From Ancylostoma caninum (lineage: Eukaryota > Nematoda > Chromadorea > Rhabditida > Ancylostomatidae): a stretch of 64,000 nt of DNA. The notes beneath the pieces are model-generated. The model saw only the letters and a program-made list of their open reading frames with translations. It made no database searches and was not told the DNA's origin. The position numbers and the translations under genes were made by a program. Where the stretch lies: NCBI GenBank assembly GCA_037903475.1, contig JBAJFG010000002.1, positions 4,437,001 to 4,501,000 on the forward strand, read 5' to 3'. Of this stretch, positions 10,181-23,236 are shown piece after piece (the first letter of the stretch is position 1; every line of letters begins with the position of its first letter).

Positions 10181-10331
10181 ACAGCTCCCCTTCGGGTCGC
10201 TAGAAATTGGGGTGGGGCAGTCTTTTCATAATTTGGGGCACCTGCGAAAGCTTCCCACTTGCCATATCCCTAGAAAATTGACAAAGAACCAAAAACTAAT
10301 GGGCACAAGTATGAAATCTCTCCTATGAGAT
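10181..10331 (+). repeat. Dispersed repeat R1, copy 3
   Basis: Aligns with 4690-4843: shared CTCCCCTTCGGG-like start, GGGGTGGGGCAG, and an AT-rich end with CTCTCCTATGAG. Confidence 0.7.
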
Positions 10332-10361
10332 GGTCTTCTGGGTTTTCTCAATTCGCCGAAG

Positions 10362-10930
10362 ACGAATATGATAACCGTTTTGCGCAAGGATATCGATTCA
10401 TCCATTTTATTGATTTTTTTTGGTCTTGCCGATGGGGCGGTGAGGACATGTCTAATGAGGTTCTTCAAGGCGCTGAACACGAATTTGATAACCGTTTTGC
10501 AGGGTATCGATTTATTGGGTTTATCGATTCTTTTGCATTTCCTCTCGGGGGCGGACGACGACACTGTGATATCCCATTACACTGAGCACGAATATGACAA
10601 TCGTTTGCAAAGAGTATCGATTTATTGTTTTTATTGATCTTTAGCTATTTTCGGCTCGGGTCGATGAAGACGTGTCTACAGGGCTTTCCCTATACAGTGA
10701 AAACGAATATGACAATTATTTTGCATGAACGTATCGACTCAGCAAATTCCTGAAAGGGACCGCTGTGAATATGCCTACTGGATCAATCGAACACGCCAAA
10801 CACCTACGTACGAATATGGCAACTTTTTTCCCATAATTTTATCATCGAAATCACTTTATTCTCTTCTCGGTTACGGGTCGGTGTAAAAGGGTTTCTTTAG
10901 CCTCGCTAATGTGAACACGACCAAAATTAT
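10362..10930 (+). repeat. ~107-117-bp degenerate tandem repeat, 5 units
   Basis: The word ACGAATATGAYAA starts units near 10362, 10479, 10588, 10702 and 10810, and a sixth start is seen near 10917. Units also share TATCGATTTATTG and a GATGRRGACRTGTCT-like block. Spacing drifts between 107 and 117 bp. Open frames here run through repeat units and are not considered genes. Confidence 0.75.
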
Positions 10931-11814
10931 GTTCATTCGCAATGAATTTATCAGCATTAGCAATTGTTCTCATCAGTGTGAGAATGCCGCGGTAGTAAAG
11001 CACCCGAGCGAAGCCGGTTATGCTGTCTAGTTAGCCATAAATGGAAACTGCTTTAACATTAGCCATGAATGAAAACTGTTTTGCTCCACCTGAAAAAAAA
11101 AACAAACACGAGGTTCCGTCATTGTAGAAGAATCCGTGCTTTGACTGGAAAAGATAACAATGCTCTGCACGACCACATGATGACCATAACCGATACGATA
11201 CAGTTAAGAAAACGCGCGCGAGCGCGGCGAGGAGAAGAGGACAAGTTTTCCGAAAAATTCCCCGCGTGCGTCACTTAAGGAAAATTTCGTACTCTCTGTG
11301 AGAGCCACTCGTCATCCACTCACAGCAGGATAGTGGGGGGTGATGCCCTTCATGTGTGACCAGCAAGATAGCGCACGGTGAAGAAACCTCGTGTACCCGT
11401 CTTGGCTCCGAACGAAAATTCCTTTAAGGTTGAAACCCTAAAGAGGATTTCTCGGGTGTTTGTAGCAATAACGTATACCAGTGCGGTCAGAAGCTCCTGG
11501 AGACTATTACCGTTTGAAAATCCCAAAAAGATTCTGAGGTGAGACGGTGGTTTTTCAGAGAAAACGGTGTTACTGCACCAGTAACTGTGCAATGCATAAC
11601 GAAAGGAAATGTGGTCGAATACTATCTCAGACAATCGTAGAGTCGCACAGCAGGCGAGACCCCATCGCCCCGCCTACTTTTTGAGTTGAGGGAGCGAATA
11701 TCGACGTTCTGCTTGAGCAGAACGTGTTGTGCTCAAGACTGCATGTTGGATTGAAGAACATTCACCATGTCTTTTTCGCCTTTTTTTGCTGGCGGTTTTT
11801 CGCTATCGGTGAGC
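10931..11814. other. No recognised gene
   Basis: Short frames only; no repeat partner found. Confidence 0.45.
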
Positions 11815-12055
11815 GTTTTGGGTGACGTTTGAGCGGCACGACGAGATTTAGTTGCGGTTTTTTCCAGAAGTAGACCGTGGCGTCCTGGCTTTGGCTATTC
11901 GTCGACCTGACTTCTGAGATCTTGAGGATGTTGCGGTTAGTCTTCTGAGAGCTGCGCCACTTAGTCTTCGGGGTCCAGTCTACTTCTGGTTCACGGTCTA
12001 TTTCTGGAAAAACCGCAACTAAATCTCGTCGTGCCGCTCAGACTTCGCCCAAAAC
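11815..12055. repeat. Inverted repeat, ~63-bp arms, 114-bp spacer
   Basis: Left arm 11815-11878 and right arm 11993-12055 are reverse complements with only a few mismatches, for example AGCGGCACGACGAGATTTAG in the left arm. The spacer itself has CTACTTCTGG echoes of the arm ends. No flanking duplication was clear. Confidence 0.85.
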
Positions 12056-13364
12056 AACATTCACCTTCTTATTATATGTACGACGCACTTGAGCAGGATG
12101 TCAGCAGGAAAGTCTTCGGCGCAGGTCTAAAGGCTGGAGTTGGATCTGGGTGTTTAAAATACTCAAAACGCAAAATGCTTGCTCTTCCATGGGCAATATT
12201 TTTGTTACGAACGGAAGGCTGTGTTACTTCCTCGGGTGTCCCCGAGAATAGAACGTCGAGCATCCAGGGATCATCGCGCACATTCCAGCAGATTTCGATT
12301 AATTTTTAGGTCTAATTCACGTAAAATCGAGAGTATTTCGCCTATTTTATCAAGATTTACGTGTATTTTCTGGGTGAAATGGGGATATTTTGGCGAAAAA
12401 CGAGCGAAATCTGCTTGGAAGCACACGTAATCTGCTCATATTTTGTCATTTTTGTCATCTGAACAAGTGTGAAGAAGTGGCATCCCTTTGCGGGATCGGG
12501 GCTAGCCGTGAGGGCGCGTGGGGGACGCCTGCGAGGGTACGTGGGGGAACGTCTGCGTTATATTTGGGGTGGGGGGGGGGGGTAAGTGCCCCGCGATTTG
12601 GGGTACACTCCCAAAACAACGGGGGTGAACCCATTTTCACTTGCAGTCAACCTCCACGATTGCCTGAGATATCTTTTTGCTAGTTCGCAAATAAAACGGT
12701 TGTGAAACCCGTTGGCATGACCATACACATCAAATAACCCCACAGCAGGTTTATTATAATAATTACCGCGGTTGGATTCAAAGTTGCTTCACATTTCGCC
12801 TCCGATTTACTTCTAGAAACAATGAACTATTACAATCCTGTGTCGTTCCCATGCGTTCTAGGAATTGTGTGTGAATTCATTCTCTCGAAACAATGTCCAG
12901 CACGGAAATTAGGAGACGATTCTAGAAAGCACCTATCACCTCGTACTTCATGCCTTGCACTAGACTTTATATGAGCAACACATCTATTCCATAACAGCAG
13001 TAAATGAGTAACTTTTTGCAAATACATTAATAACCGTTGCAATGTCTCACTTCCTTACGCGGCTTTTTTACGACGTCATTAGTGTAGATGGTTCGATTAC
13101 AGAAAGGCAAAAGTAACCTGTTACTGTAGTTACTTGTCCAGAGAATTTGCTTTCATGAAAACTAAAAAAGCATGTTCCAGGAAGTGTCATTGCTAGAATT
13201 GATCTCATAACCAAACTGCGAGCTAACTGCCATAGGTTGGATGGGGTGGTGTTCCACATACATACTTTGCCTATCAGCATCCTATCAGCATCCTCCAGCA
13301 CACTGTTCTGAATTGAACGTGACATGCGCAGTTATAAACAGTAAGTAATACAGGGAAATCATGT
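12056..13364. other. No recognised gene; G-rich tract near 12570
   Basis: Contains a run of 14 G bases at about 12570-12590. No coding or repeat assignment. Confidence 0.4.
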
Positions 13365-14389
13365 ATGATAAGTCCTAACATTTCTCAAGGAAACCGAAAC
13401 AGGTTGGTCTATTCAACTAGGCCGGAGACCATTCTCCTCGTGAATATTTCGGTGTCTATTCTTGACAATCTACCAGCAAATGAGGACAAAAGAGTACTAA
13501 TAACTAAAGTGCTGTTTTGGATAAAACTGTTAGTAACAGCTTATCCGTTTGGAAACAACGATAACATACGCAGTTATGGTAACGTCTCCAATATGGAAAA
13601 CCCACTTACATTTCGCCTAAATCACCCCTATTTCTCTCTTAAAATTATTAAACAACGAAAAGGAGACGGACGTAAACGTCATAAAAATCGCTCGCAACAG
13701 AATACTTCTGAAAAAACAGATTTTAAGCAACACTTCCTGAACTATATTAGACATAGAGTTCGGACGATGTTAGCAGAGGTGGTGGTATCATAATGAGGCA
13801 TCAATGGCATAGTGGACAGGACAAAGAGCATCAGACCAGACGGACTGAGTTTTTTGGCTAGACTGCATGCCACGTTAGTTTCTGGTGCTTCGTAACCGCT
13901 AAAACAAAAAAAAAGGAGAATGAATGTTTCTTTCGGGTGATGGTGATGAAGAATCACGCATTCACATAAAGAGTCTTGAGCTTAGCCATTTGTGAACAAT
14001 CATAGATCAGGTATGATATATGTATTCAGCAAAATCAATTCGTGGCGCATGAAGCGCCCGCGGGAACTGTAGGAGGATATAGGAGGCATGTCGGGATGAC
14101 AGCCGATTTCTTGCTCATTTTTTACACGTCGAAGGAGGATATGAAGAAGGATGTTTTCCGATCTAGCAGCCAGTACACAATTCTTGCGGGCTACAGGAGT
14201 ACTTGGGTTAACAATCTGCCCTTTTTTCGTCTTAAATAAGCGGCACATGTCATTACCAACGTCTGTGATTTAAAAAAATTAAACGAGTTCCATTTCATGG
14301 ACAAAAACTAATAGTAATGTGGGCAAGTAAATGAAAGGGAAGAAATCTATTCTGGATCAAATAGAGGCTTTACATCTCCATACATTGTA

Positions 14390-15177
14390 CAGGTGGCGCA
14401 TAATTGCATACTGTCTCACTACAAAAAACGCCTAGAAAAAGTATAAAAGTGCATTTGAGGATGCGCATTTATGGGCGGTCTCACCAGGAAATGTCGAATG
14501 CTTTATAGCGATACAAAAAACGTTATTGTCACTCGATGGCTTCTCCTTTAGCTCACTTCACAAATCGAGAATCAGAAATCGTTACACTCAGGAGAGACGG
14601 CCGACCACTCTAGGTGGGGCAAGAGTGAGGACAGTCACGTTGACAATGCCCCGATCATGGGAGAATTTTGTTTTTGATGGTTGGGCACCCCTTTCAGCCG
14701 AAAAATTAAGTGGCCATTCACATAGAGATTGGTAGCCTGTGAAAGCAACTAATTATTCAGTGTATCTTTGTACACGACCTCAAGGATTTTTACGATTAGT
14801 TCTACGGAAATAGGAAAAATTCGCCTTTTCAGCGAAACTCGCAACAAATTCTGGATGAAGATGAAGGGAGGCAACCGTACTAGGTGTTTCTGAATCCCCG
14901 CAACCTCTTCCATGTATCCTGTAATTTTGAAGATTGAGGACAGCTCAGGCGTGCCAAGCTCCTCGTCAGTGATGGTGGATATCGCGTGCGCGCCACAATG
15001 AAGTCATACCTCGAGAGTTTGAGAGCTCTGAGAGTGTGAGGAGGAGGATTGTTGGAAGAGCCTACTGCTGTTTCCCAGGTGGTAGTGACTTAGCCCGGAA
15101 TAAATCCTAGGAGAATGTGCTTTCGAATGGTTTCCACCCGCTTTTTTATTGTGGGACAGTAATTATGCGCCACCCTG
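14390..15177. mobile_element. Non-autonomous TA-target element, 788 bp
   Basis: Left end CAGGTGGCGCATAATTGCAT and right end ATTATGCGCCACCCTG are inverted repeats extending about 28 bp, including the ACTGTCTCAC / GTGGGACAGT block. TA flanks both ends (14388-14389 and 15178-15179). No transposase motif in any frame. Likely a Tc1/mariner-related deletion derivative or MITE. Confidence 0.82.
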
Positions 15178-16970
15178 TATGTGTTTGTGCCACATAAAGA
15201 CTTTGCACTGTAAGGTGAAGAATTGAAGCGAACCCAACTATGTTCTAGCACGGCGAATAGCTTGCAGCTCCGTCAGTTCCCAGACCAGTGAACAACTGCG
15301 CCGACACTAATATAGTGCAGCAGAGCAACAACACTACGGCTTCTCAGAAAACATATTCGACTGGCATTCTTGAAAGCTAAGGTCTGCAAGGTGTCTCGTG
15401 GGAAAGAAAACTTTGAAGAAACATACACGCAGAAACACCCAGGAGGAAAGTGTGTTAGAAGCGGTGTTTGCAGCAGCAGCAGATGTGAAGTATTTCGGGA
15501 ACACAATTACAATACAATAGCGCTCCTAATCTTTGCAAAAAGGATGCGCGCGACGCAATAATTCGTCGCAAAGCGTTTACCCCTCGTAATTTTCTCGAAA
15601 ATTAGCATACCCAAACTTTTCTGAACAGATGGATTATCTGTATGGATAACAACGAGTCGAATGGTTCTTGAATTTTTCAATATTGTTCTCCATACCTGTC
15701 AAAAACAATACTGCAATTTTCAGCAGAGCTCCTTGTACCTGATCGTCTCAATCCAAATTGATGGAAATATTAAGGCACTTTCTGCGGTGTAAAGGACTCG
15801 ATGTTGAAAAGTTTGCATATGTTTAAGTTCCTCATGGAATGGACAATTTCATTTTCAAGAAAAACTTGAATTGGTTCCTCTTTAAGAATGTTATGGACGA
15901 GAGACGCATGGCGACGGTTTAGCACGTTGCGCGTCCTTTTTGGAAAGATTAGGAGCAGTATTGTGTGAACAAAATACCGAATGGAAGTGCGCTAATAGTC
16001 GAATATCCGACTCTAAGTTGGTCAGCTTGCAAGAATGGGATGCTTTTGAAGCTCCATTATTGCTAATTCACCGTGTTATTTTATTCTTTTCTGATGAGGG
16101 CATTTTACGTCAACAGATCGTTTCCTTTCCAATGAAAAAATGAAGCAAAAAGCACTGCGAGATCATACTTAATGCTATTCTATAAGATCGTTAAGCATCA
16201 TCAGGTGAGGAGCTGCAAAAAGTAGTCCTTTCACTCTTAATATAATAGATATTCACTGAGTAAAGCTTCGCTCTTAACAACATGTGACACTCAGTTCCAC
16301 TCCGTCAGTGGAGTGCTGATTCGAGGTAGTCCAAATCTTTGCGATAATACGGTACAGATCTGCCTAAATACACACGGACTTCCAGGAGCTGGTGCTCGCA
16401 AGCAGACGTAATTTTGAAGAATTCGAGAGCAGGTATAATTCGAAACCATGTTCATCTCCGCAAGCACTCACATCCTTTATGCTTCAGAAATTTCAAGTTG
16501 AAAAATTGAGAGCAGTGTTTGCGACCTCAAGCTCGGTATTGCGCTGCTTTATAGTCATTTAATAACAACGGTAATGATCACAGAAAGCCTTTTGATTCAG
16601 AAATTTACTCTTTCTGTGTCGTACAGTCTTTCCGTCATCTGAAACGATCTCACACGAATGCATTAGTATGGTAAAAGGAGAACGAAAAACGTTGCTAGAA
16701 CAGTCCACATCATTTCCAAAAAGAGATGATTTTTTCCTTGCGTAGAAAAGATAATTGGCATCGAGATCGTTTGTAAGAATATTCATGTAGACGTGCTGAA
16801 ATCATTCAGCGTGAGCTATAGTACAACTTGGGCGGGGCAGGACAGAGGAGGCGGATGGAGACAGACTGAGGCAGGGATAGAGAGCGGGAGAGGGATCTAA
16901 CTTTCACAGGTTGATGTGGTAATGGGGAAATGAGAGCCATTTGAGCTCAGACTTGAAGAGATCGTTCTAA
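15178..16970. other. No recognised gene
   Basis: AT-rich stretch with short unrelated frames. A purine-rich part is seen near 16840-16900. Confidence 0.45.
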
Positions 16971-16974
16971 AGCC

Positions 16975-16976
<2 letters not shown>

Positions 16977-17042
<66 letters not shown>
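16977..17042. repeat. (TA)n microsatellite, ~66 bp
   Basis: Uninterrupted TA dinucleotides. A Tyr-Ile open frame through it is an artefact. Confidence 0.95.
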
Positions 17043-17045
<3 letters not shown>

Positions 17046-19055
17046 GTCTCGAAATAATATTTACATTATTCATCAAGGACTAGCCTTAACGCGTGTCCAA
17101 CTGACGGTGGCGCAAAATCCTGCTTATCAGCGTACCAGGCTTGACGAAGGCGAGTAGGCCGAAACATAAAGTGCTACATCAATCTTGGTTACGGCTCAGA
17201 AGAATGAAACGGGAGATTATCGATCATGCCAAGATTCATTGAACGTCGTACATGGAACTTTACTTTAATTTAATAACTCTGCCACGAATAATGAAAAGCA
17301 CGAACCCTTCTGCCTTTATATTACTTAGGATTAGACGCATTCAACAATCGGCCGTTAACAGTGGTAGCTTGCCCTGAAACGCTGTAGGGTTGGACTGGTT
17401 GACAAGCATTAGCTATGAGTTCTCTGGGAATGGACCTAGGGGTAGCAACACATTTCATCACATCAAGCCTCTCTAGTGTTGCTGCACGCGTCATGTTCTT
17501 CAGATTCTCACGCAGAAAGATCTAGATACCCTAACTCGGGAACAAATTCTGAGAGATCTGATGTGTCTCCCACGTCCTCATCCGCCATTCAATGTCTTGG
17601 CTAGCGTTTATTCCAGAAATTACAGCATGCTTTGGTGAGAGCTACAAGGAGTCGTGATCGCATCTCACATATACGCAGCACCAAGTATATGTACACCTCT
17701 GCCATCTTATCTTGTAAATTAGAAACCATCGCTCTGCCACCAAAATCTGCCGAGAACTGGATATAAGAGCACATTTTTTACAGCAATTATTTTTTTAGTT
17801 TTGCTTACTCCATTCGTGGTGAAGATATTGATGTTCAAACAGTGTGAACATTATTTTGGGACCCTCCGTATATCAGCCTTCCTTTTCGTTCAAGAACACT
17901 GCAGCGAAAGTACGATATTCGCCGAAGATCACTGAAATAATGCATTGAATGAGAGCAGAAAAAGACGGTATTGCTTTATCAAAAAAAAGCAAGCGATAAT
18001 GTGCTGCACCCATACAGACTCTACCCACTTCCCATTGTTGTACTCTTCATTTTAATCGAATCAATCTACGGAGGAATACTTGATTTCTATGGATTCGTGC
18101 GTATCCTCCTGCTTCCCAAGTTCACTTCGCGAAGCACAAAAAGGAACGCTTTGAGGGATATGAAGAACGGGTCTCACGATTGCTGAATGAACTTTACGCT
18201 AAATTGGAATGCTCTCAGTATTTCTATCGCGCCTGTACATATTTATAAAAACTCAGAAGATTAAATTTAATGTCTGGCATAAGGGCAGGCAAATAATATT
18301 ACTAAACTATGCCAACGTGGGTCTTCACGGATAATAGAGTGAACAAAGTGAGGACAGTGGTGTTCGAGAAAAAAACATACAGGAGATGAAAAAATGCAAC
18401 AAACGTACAGGAATGAATTTGACAGCTTCCAAATGCAAAGCTTCCAGCTGCACGCAACTGCGTTTTGAAGTAGGAAATTCTGGGGATATCTCATCCCATG
18501 GCTCATCAATATGAATATTACAAAACCTAACACAAACACGCACGTTTAAAAGAATCAGTAGTCTGTCTTCGCCACAGGACTGGTATTTCTTTACTAAGAA
18601 AAAGATTACTTTGGAGGAGCACTGGAGCATCAACCAGGCATTGAACCGGGCTTTGTTCGAGCTCCGTAATTGAGGCACAATTTTCTGATCTCTTTCCGCT
18701 TTGTGACTAATTTCCTTTGCTGTGACAAAAACTATTATCTATGCTCATTTCTTCCCAAACGTTGTGTCCGTTTCTTTCATTATCCTCTCTTATCGGGGAC
18801 CGAATTGGGAGCACATGGAAGCGCTCCGTAAGTTTTGGTGAAGCTAACCACTGTATTCGTGCTTTCCGCACAGGAAAACTAAAGATGACCGCAAATTCTT
18901 AGGAACCGGAATCTCCATTGGTGCTGCCTAGGAACTACAATTATTTGGGGGAATAGCATATAAAAAACTCAGCAATTTTTTTTTAAATTTTCCAACGTAT
19001 ATGAGGAGGACAACACATTTTTGTGTACCAGTACATGTTATTTTGAAGCTTGTCT
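17043..19055. other. No recognised gene
   Basis: No supported gene. The minus-strand frame at 18325-18678 (117 codons) has no recognised domain and no splice context that I trust. Confidence 0.4.
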
Positions 19056-19099
19056 TCATAGCTTGAAGCCCGAATATCGGTTGAAGGAAAATCTTCCCT

Positions 19100-19660
19100 T
19101 TATTCCACTTCTTCTTTTTTGGCGTTTGTTTGTTTTTCGTTTGCATGGTTCACTTCCCCGATCTTCTGACAGCATTTCGCTCTGCCTCTGATGTGCCTGG
19201 TCTGGGTGAGCTTTCACATGCTTCAGCATGCACCAATGCAGTGCCTCCAACCACCGGTTCTCCGGGCACCCTTTTGCCTGTTTTCCCAGCACTTCAAGAT
19301 CGAGGCTTACGTTGCAGAAAGTGCCTTCCTTGGCGAATATAAGCTTTCGAATCTTTTCATTTCCGACGTGGTCTGTGTGCGCTCCGCCTGGCATCCATCG
19401 TACCTAACATCCTCGTCTCCATCACACTCGAACGACATTCGTTTCTTGCTGGCCGGCTAAAACATACGGGAGGTGGTTACCATCGACCTAGATGATGACA
19501 AGCTCGTCCATAACGGTCGTCATAGAGTCGATGGTGTGGGCCTTCAGAGGTTTCTGATGAAGAGAAGCGGTGAGAAGACTAGACTTTCATGAACGTTCTC
19601 GGATATCCCGCCGACGTGCCTGTGCCACTTCCACTTCTGTCTGTCGACTATAAACGTTTC
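19100..19660 (-). pseudogene. LINE fragment (C-terminal part of RT polyprotein)
   Basis: The minus-strand frame near 19130-19300 has LDLEVLGKQAKG then HVKAHPDQAHQR, which matches LDLEVPGKRPKG and HVGAHPDQAHDR in the LINE at 48.3-51.3 kb. The stretch 19480-19660 also matches that LINE near its RT region (GATGAAGAGAAGCGGTGAGA shared). It is a decayed, internally deleted fragment of the same family. Confidence 0.75.
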
Positions 19661-21657
19661 AGGAATAGAGAACTACATTTTCGCTCCTACATTCTGAGAA
19701 GGAAAATCCGTGCGTGACGCAATGAATGCTAATCCATATGACCTTTGGAAGTACCTTTTTTCCTTCTGAGACTTTCTCCCTACAAGTATGTATGTAATTC
19801 ACGTTCAAATAAATGAGACAACCTTTGGTCCCTTAAAAGTGGTAAGAAACAGATCAAAAAACGGATTCGCGGGGAGAAAACCGGAACCTTCAAGCGGGGG
19901 GATGGGGGAACGTTGTCATTTTTTTTCTTTTACTCAGATACAAAGAAGACGTAATTGCACTGGAACCAATAGCAAGCAACCATTCGTGTGGGCATCTCAA
20001 AAATGTTGTAGCTGAGAGATCAGTTCTATAATCTCAGCAGTAATTAATGTTTGTGGTTGACGAGCAGACGGACGAAACGCAATGAACCGATGTGGTAGTG
20101 TGGAGCAAACATCAGGCGACAATTAGTTGCGTATCTCTGCAAAAATGTTGTCTAAGCTGTACCTGGGAGGAGACTAAAGAAAGCATTTGTAAAGAGAAGG
20201 CAAACGTTGCCGTGATGAAAACTCCAGTCCTCTACCACGCGATCACAGAATCAGTTCCGATGAACTAGAAAAAAATTGTAGACATATAGCACTCCGGGCA
20301 TACCTACTATTGACATGGATCTTAGAATTCGCTTTGATTTTGCTTGGATGACAGTAATACATTTTTCTATTTCTCGAAGATGAACTGATACCTGGCTACA
20401 GCATTTTGGAAATTGCAAGAAGGGACGACTTCCACTTCCAGAGTGGTATTTTTGTAGCCGTTATATAAAGGTGCTCTCAGTTCTTTTGTGTGTTGAATAT
20501 GCTTCTGGTCTACCATTCCCGTTGACGTTTAGCACAGCGAATACCTCAATCGTTGGGGCTATAGCTGTGCACTTGGTTCGCCGCTCTAGGCGTGAAACAC
20601 TCATTGTAATGGTCTTTTTGGACTAAAATGTAGGTTAAGAGTTTCTCTTTATGAATAATGATGGACTGTGTTCTCAATGAACTCGTTCATTTCTACCTTT
20701 CAGTTTATTAGGTTTTTTTTTGGATATTACTTCAATATTAGTTGTCCAATGCCTCTCAGATTCTAGGTTGTAATTCCCAATACTTCCAGCGCATTCACCT
20801 CAAAGATTCTCGAGAAAAAATTCCATACAAGGGAAGTTTTAAGGAGATTCAAAATTATGCGCCCATTTCTAACTAGGAAATCTCGTCTGTTCTTACCGAA
20901 AAATGATCTCCTCTATGCTTTCTTCGGAGGACCTACATGCAGCTGCTCACCAGGGCTACGACTAATGAACGTATAAGTGACCAAAACCGGACTAGTTTCA
21001 TAATTTGTGTTAAACAGGGTAACCAATGATGCTAGCCATCACTGGTTTTCCTGGCTAGCGTTGATGAATCCCGAAGAGGGCTTTTGGCGAATTTTCTTGA
21101 CTTTCTAATGGTCCGGAACACACAGCTCTTGCAGCTATTCTTTATGGGGCATGAATGCATACTGTTGTAGAGGAAAATTTTTCTTCAATAAGAATTTTTG
21201 ATCATGAACTTCATTATTTGTAGGCTTCTACTGGGTCTTGCAAACTGGGCTTGTTCACCAACACGAATCTGAATTTTCGACGGCTGACGGATGACGTACG
21301 TTTTCTCAGTAAGTCAGCAGCGATTTATACTGAAGGAATTCTAAACCAAAGTACAGCCTGCAAATCGGCAGTGAAGACAGATGTAGTCAGAACCATAAAA
21401 GCAAGATGCAAGTGCACGCATTTGTGGATGGGCCAAGGAACGGTGGAGGAGAAAATGAGTTACTGTATCACTTTACGTCTACCCTACACTTAAGTACGTA
21501 GTGATTCGCCCCACTGTCTTCAGAAATGGAAGAGACGTCTTCTTAGTATTTCCATTCACATTCTCGCTTCCGGCTTCCATTGCAAGATCTAATGAGGGCG
21601 AAACTGTCACAGCATACAAGCTAGAACTCTTCAAAGAAGCATGCAGCACAGATGTTG
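19661..21657. other. No recognised gene
   Basis: No protein similarity or repeat structure seen. Confidence 0.45.
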
Positions 21658-21783
21658 CCCTTTTGATCTTCGACAGATGGATAGTCACGTCTAGTTCCGT
21701 GAATAAGCCTAGTGGAAGACCCCTTTTGATCTTCGACAGATGGATAGTCACGTCTAGTTCCGTGAATAAGCCTAGTGGAAGAC
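21658..21783. repeat. 63-bp perfect tandem duplication
   Basis: 21658-21720 and 21721-21783 are identical. 63 is a multiple of three, so the open frame through it (21501-21860) simply repeats 21 residues. The exact identity indicates a recent event or an assembly duplication. Confidence 0.95.
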
Positions 21784-22221
21784 CACACGGGGGACTGATT
21801 AGAAGCATTATTCATATTTGGCAAACATTACATATTTTTGAGTGGGAGGATTTCGGTTGATCTGCAAGAGCACAGAGGAATTCCTGGTAGTAAACGGTCG
21901 TGCAGTTGCAGCCGTATACGACGTATATAGGACGCAGCCATTTTTGGGCAACCAGCTGATAACGTTTTAGAATCCGTATTTCAAGTTTTCCACTCTTGGA
22001 GAGAGCTAGCAGAGATTTATTCTAAGGATATGATAGGGCATAATGTGCCCCTTCTTCCCTAACCGCTGCTTCCCTCGAAAATTCTCTTTAATGGAATTGC
22101 TGCAGTCTGAGCTTAAAATTCGGTAGTTTTGAAAAACATTTGTGTTTCCTCCTACATCATTTCACCAAATCTTTGGGGAACTAGTTTTTACTCTCGATGT
22201 AATTGTAATAACATTCTATTA

Positions 22222-23068
22222 CGTAGGTGTTAACATAAGTCCTTGCGCTTTTTCAGTGGTAATTTTTTCCACCCCCTCGGCATTTTTGCGTAACGTGCTC
22301 TACACCTTCTGGAAGCACTTTTCTTCGCCCACAATACTGTCACCAAGTGGTTCAGAAGAAACGCTAATTTCCCTGTTTTTTAGCCTCAAAAATAGAAACG
22401 ACAATTTGAGAAAAAACACCATTTTTTCCCTGTATGCAGTGGGGAGCGGAAAGCATCCGATGCCGTTTAAACCTGTACGCTCTGAAGAATAAAAATGCGG
22501 AAGAAGATTCATCAGTGGAACTGTTGTAGCGGCAGTTTGACGACAATGGGGTCTAAAACCCTTGCGAACTGATTCTTTTAGCAGAATTATCTGTTATTTG
22601 ACAGTATTGAGAAATATGATGTATATCTAGATTATACTATTAATCTGGATCAGTTCCCACGTCTTCTTGAAAGAATTCCTTCTGGTCGAAGTGGGTGGTG
22701 TCACCGAGACCAAATATGTATTCTTTGAGCTACAAACATCCCTAATGATTAGTCATTCCAAGCAAAACGTTTCTTTCATACTTGGCATATGTAGATCGCA
22801 CAACCAGTTTCGACAGCCCTTTGAACTCAAACTGAATGCCAGAATAGGTAGGTTTCGGTTGCGCTATTTTCCACTGACTCAATGCTCCACTTCGCAGGCT
22901 CAAAGCTCGAGCGAGCTGTCGCTTTCAGAAAGAATTTTTGAAATTCTTGTAGAGGAAGACTAGCGCTTTCGAACCGTATATGATATATGATACGTACCTA
23001 AAAGCTAACAAATAGTCGGAGAAAAGTGCAGCCGAAAAAAAAGCGCAAGGACTTATGTTAACACCTAA
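22222..23068. mobile_element. Non-autonomous mariner-type element, 847 bp
   Basis: Left end around GTAGGTGTTAACATAAGTCC and right end GGACTTATGTTAACACCTAA are inverted repeats of about 30 bp, continuing into GCGCTTTTT / AAAAAGCGC. TA flanks both ends (22220-22221, 23069-23070). The TTAGGTGTTA-type terminus is typical of mariner elements. No transposase frame remains inside. Confidence 0.82.
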
Positions 23069-23236
23069 TACTATAGTAATGGTGATGTAATATTGCTCGT
23101 GTAAGGGAAGAACAAAGATTTTCAACAGCACTGCAAAATTACGGGAAGTCCGAGGGTATGGGTGGTAGTTAAGAGGAACTATAATTGTCAGGACCCTCTA
23201 TCTCGTTGCCAATGTGCCCTGCGGATACGTAATTAA

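Noticed and set aside
13365..13793. 142-codon plus-strand frame
   Set aside because: AT-rich, no recognised motif, no splice or promoter context; this length can occur by chance here.
17095..17170. Hammerhead-ribozyme-like core (TTGACGA, short stem, GAAAC)
   Set aside because: No position upstream or downstream gives a cleavage triplet with pairing stems I and III, and the first core base differs from consensus.
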